Made by a program: the position numbers and the translations under genes. Positions 48,901-50,901 of a stretch of DNA of 50,901 nt are shown in pieces. The stretch comes from Podaxis mareebaensis (lineage: Eukaryota; Basidiomycota; Agaricomycetes; Agaricales; Agaricaceae): contig JAEUWP010000520.1 of the NCBI GenBank assembly GCA_018524725.1, forward strand, positions 1 to 50,901, in the 5' to 3' direction. Below the pieces are notes generated by a model. It saw only the letters and a program-made list of their open reading frames with translations. It was not told where the DNA came from and did not search any database. Numbering within the stretch: the first letter of the stretch is position 1; each line of letters begins with the position of its first letter.

Positions 48901-49529
48901 AGCTTGATTGTATTATAATCTAGATACTGCTTTCATGACTGAAAATAGTTTAGGCTGTAACAATGGAGGTGTTCTCAGTCTGACCAGAAGTCTCAGTTGG
49001 AGTGGGAGGACTTGGAGTCTCTCCTTGAGGAGGACTAGTAGTCACTGCCTTAGGGATAGAGGAAGGGGGAGGGAGCATTTCAGCATCAACATTAGAATTT
49101 GAAGACTCACCTAATTTGTTAGGGTTAGTGGGAGGGGGGTGCCTGAGGGTGATTGCACAGGCAGTATTCCTAGCAAATTGTAAATCTGAGTCCTAGAGTA
49201 TCCCAGAGGCATTAGGAGGGAAAGGGAAAGAGCTCTGGAGTATTCCAGGAGTGTCTTTAGGGGGAAGGGAGGATACTGCCAGTGCCTTTTCAGCCTAGTG
49301 TTCTTGATAGTAGGCTGTGGACATGGGGGTGGGGGTAAAAGATAAAGTGTGGGAAGGAGGGAATTACATGGATATAAAATCATATAGGTAGAGCCTGTGA
49401 TTGTTATATGGGACAGATTTATTATGCAATTGTTCAGAGTGCACAATTGTTTGAAGGATGTTGATGAGGTGATCCATGTTATGAACTTGCCCTAGCCATC
49501 CTGTACTAATGTTATCTATCATGCCCTCA

Positions 49530-50340
49530 TCCACAAACTCAGTCTTCCCAATACCTCTCAAGGCATTACTACTGATACTACTGATTTTGCCAGCAACTCA
49601 ACTCCCTACTGGAATGAAGCTTTCACCAATCAACACCTCCCTGGCCATACATTTCTCTTCTCTGAAGACTGGCCAACACCTGGTCCCCTATTCTACTCCA
49701 CTGACTGCATGATGACTGAAATACTTTGTATCACTTGGGAGAACACTCCCTTTACTCATGTCTTTGACCCTAATGGCCTCTACATTCAGATGATATCTAA
49801 TGACTTCAATTCATCCTGGGCTCATGGCTGGAAGATAGTCCCATACACTGGAGAACCACTAGTATTCCTCCACCCTTACATGATATACCCACTGGAGGTT
49901 ATCCCTCATATCATCAAGTACAAAGTCACTTATGGACTTTACTTCTGAGAAGTAGAAGTCTATCACATTGATCCTAATTCCAAGGATCCTCCTTCCATCC
50001 CTCTACAGCATACCTAACTTTCCCCACTCTTCAGCATTGACTCCAATATCCCCAGCATCAACAAGTCACCTCCAGAAGCACCCATCATTGCTCCACCTCC
50101 ACCTCCTCCTTACCTGCCTCTCTATGTCACTAGAGACATCTCCTTGTCATTATTATCATCATAGTCACTGTGCCACAGTCCTATGGCCAAGTCAGACTCC
50201 TCTGACTTGCCACTCATCAGAAACTTCACTGTTCTCTCCTCAGCCTCATCTCCTAATTCATTTACCTCCAATTCCTCTAACAGACAACTTCATCCAGACC
50301 TGGACTTATAGTATACACTCCTTGTCTATTGATCAAGATG
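49530..50340 (+). pseudogene. Decayed coding sequence of an unidentified element
   Basis: One plus-strand frame reads for over 150 codons with protein-like composition (ASNSTPYWNEAFTNQHLPG, then DWPTPGPLFYSTDCMMTE, FDPNGLYIQMISND, WAHGWKIVPYTGEPL), then TGA at 49946-49948. It continues past it with EVEVYHIDPNSKDPP and a proline-rich tail. Further stops follow. No family recognised. It is CpG-free like the rest of the block. Confidence 0.35.
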
Positions 50341-50728
50341 TATGGACATGTATCTCTTAGTATTACTCTGTCTTCCTCTTTCTTCCTTAGACTCTCTAGT
50401 AACTTGTCCACTACTATTCTTAGACCCAACCTAGTCTGTTTCTATTTTTGTCTTGTCTCCACTCCATAGTTACATGTCTCTGATTGACTCTTGGACTTAG
50501 CACTGTCATCTTAGTTTTCCAATTAGGATCCTAGATGTAGTGCTTAAATAGCCACTCATGTACTGGAAGCACAAGCTTCCAATATTCTTAAATCACATCT
50601 GTATCCTCTTACTCTTGTGATTGACATTAGTTGATGATCAGTATGGTAGTAAACTCTCTATTGGTCATATTCTCAACTGATAGAAGTTTGACCTCTGAAG
50701 TGTGCTTAAATTGGACACTTGCCTCACC
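50341..50728. other. Non-coding CpG-free DNA at the right end of the block
   Basis: Pyrimidine-rich with no extended frame. It leads directly into the homologous segment at 50729. Confidence 0.4.
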
Positions 50729-50901
50729 ATGTTATGAATATTGCAGACTCCGAGACCACCGAGGAGACCGAAGAGCCCGAGCAGCAATCTTACGAAGAAT
50801 GGGATTTGATGAAGCGCATGATGATAAGCCTCTGGCAGGAAACCACGGAGTTGCGACAGACACTTGATTGGGAAATGTGCGAGAAGGTAGACGAAGCGTG
50901 T
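50729..50901 (+). repeat. CpG-bearing copy of the EEWDLMK segment, running off the window
   Basis: Open to the window edge, reading VMNIADSETTEETEEPEQQ then SYEEWDLMKRMMISLWQE, TTELRQTLDWEMCEKVDEAC. It has 11 CpGs in its last ~150 nt, whereas its homologue at 44848-45002 has none. It may be a younger or unmethylated element copy, or a host gene exon from which the element's segment was derived. The protein family is unknown. Confidence 0.6.

Larger units (their letters stand above)
39900..50748. other. CpG-free transposon block
   Basis: Reading both strands, I found one CpG (about 42035) in this ~10.8-kb stretch, against many per 100 bp in the flanking host genes. TG and CA are abundant. The block contains a LINE, two gag relics and an unidentified decayed frame. 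It fits cytosine methylation of transposons followed by deamination of 5-methyl-CpG over a long time, or a CpG-targeted repeat mutation process. Confidence 0.85.

Overview
The window looks like nuclear DNA of a basidiomycete fungus, probably an agaricomycete of the Rhizoctonia/Ceratobasidium type. That placement is inference from gene content: F-box genes with relics, many introns of about 50-60 nt with GT/GC-AG ends, a familiar basidiomycete LINE, and an orphan seven-helix family. Genes were rebuilt by hand from reading frames and splice sites. Every multi-exon model given as CDS closes in frame.

Positions 1-18091 hold ordinary housekeeping genes mixed with F-box relics. In order: a partial gene end; an intact F-box/leucine-rich gene (915-2704); a divergent pair of a coiled-coil protein (3728-5605) and a Pro/Gly/Met-rich protein (5773-6773); two related broken F-box genes (8310-9790 and 10699-12260); a divergent pair of PP2A catalytic subunit (13018-14542) and chaperonin CCT5 (14704-16929); and a small mitochondrial protein (17229-18091).

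Positions 18661-28228 are the most distinctive host region. Four intact GPCR-like seven-helix genes lie on both strands, with one clear relic and one tentative one. All four share a ten-exon plan that includes a 34-nt second exon and a 38-nt ninth exon. They share the TM3/second-extracellular-loop cysteine pair typical of GPCRs and an FG(T/S)-x motif at the end of TM7.

Positions 29147-38621 hold a membrane-anchored Shewanella-like PPP phosphatase facing a peroxisomal enoyl-CoA hydratase/isomerase tail to tail, then a large RS-rich disordered protein, a cytochrome b5-domain protein and an MFS sugar transporter.

From about 39160 to the right edge the DNA is a transposon graveyard: a transposon N-terminal ORF relic, a 5'-truncated LINE with a visible 14-bp target-site duplication, a Copia-like gag on the plus strand, a CCHC-type gag on the minus strand, and an unidentified decayed frame. 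Between about 39900 and 50748 I found one CpG in roughly 10.8 kb. CpG reappears abruptly at 50749, inside a sequence homologous to a CpG-free copy at 44848-45002.
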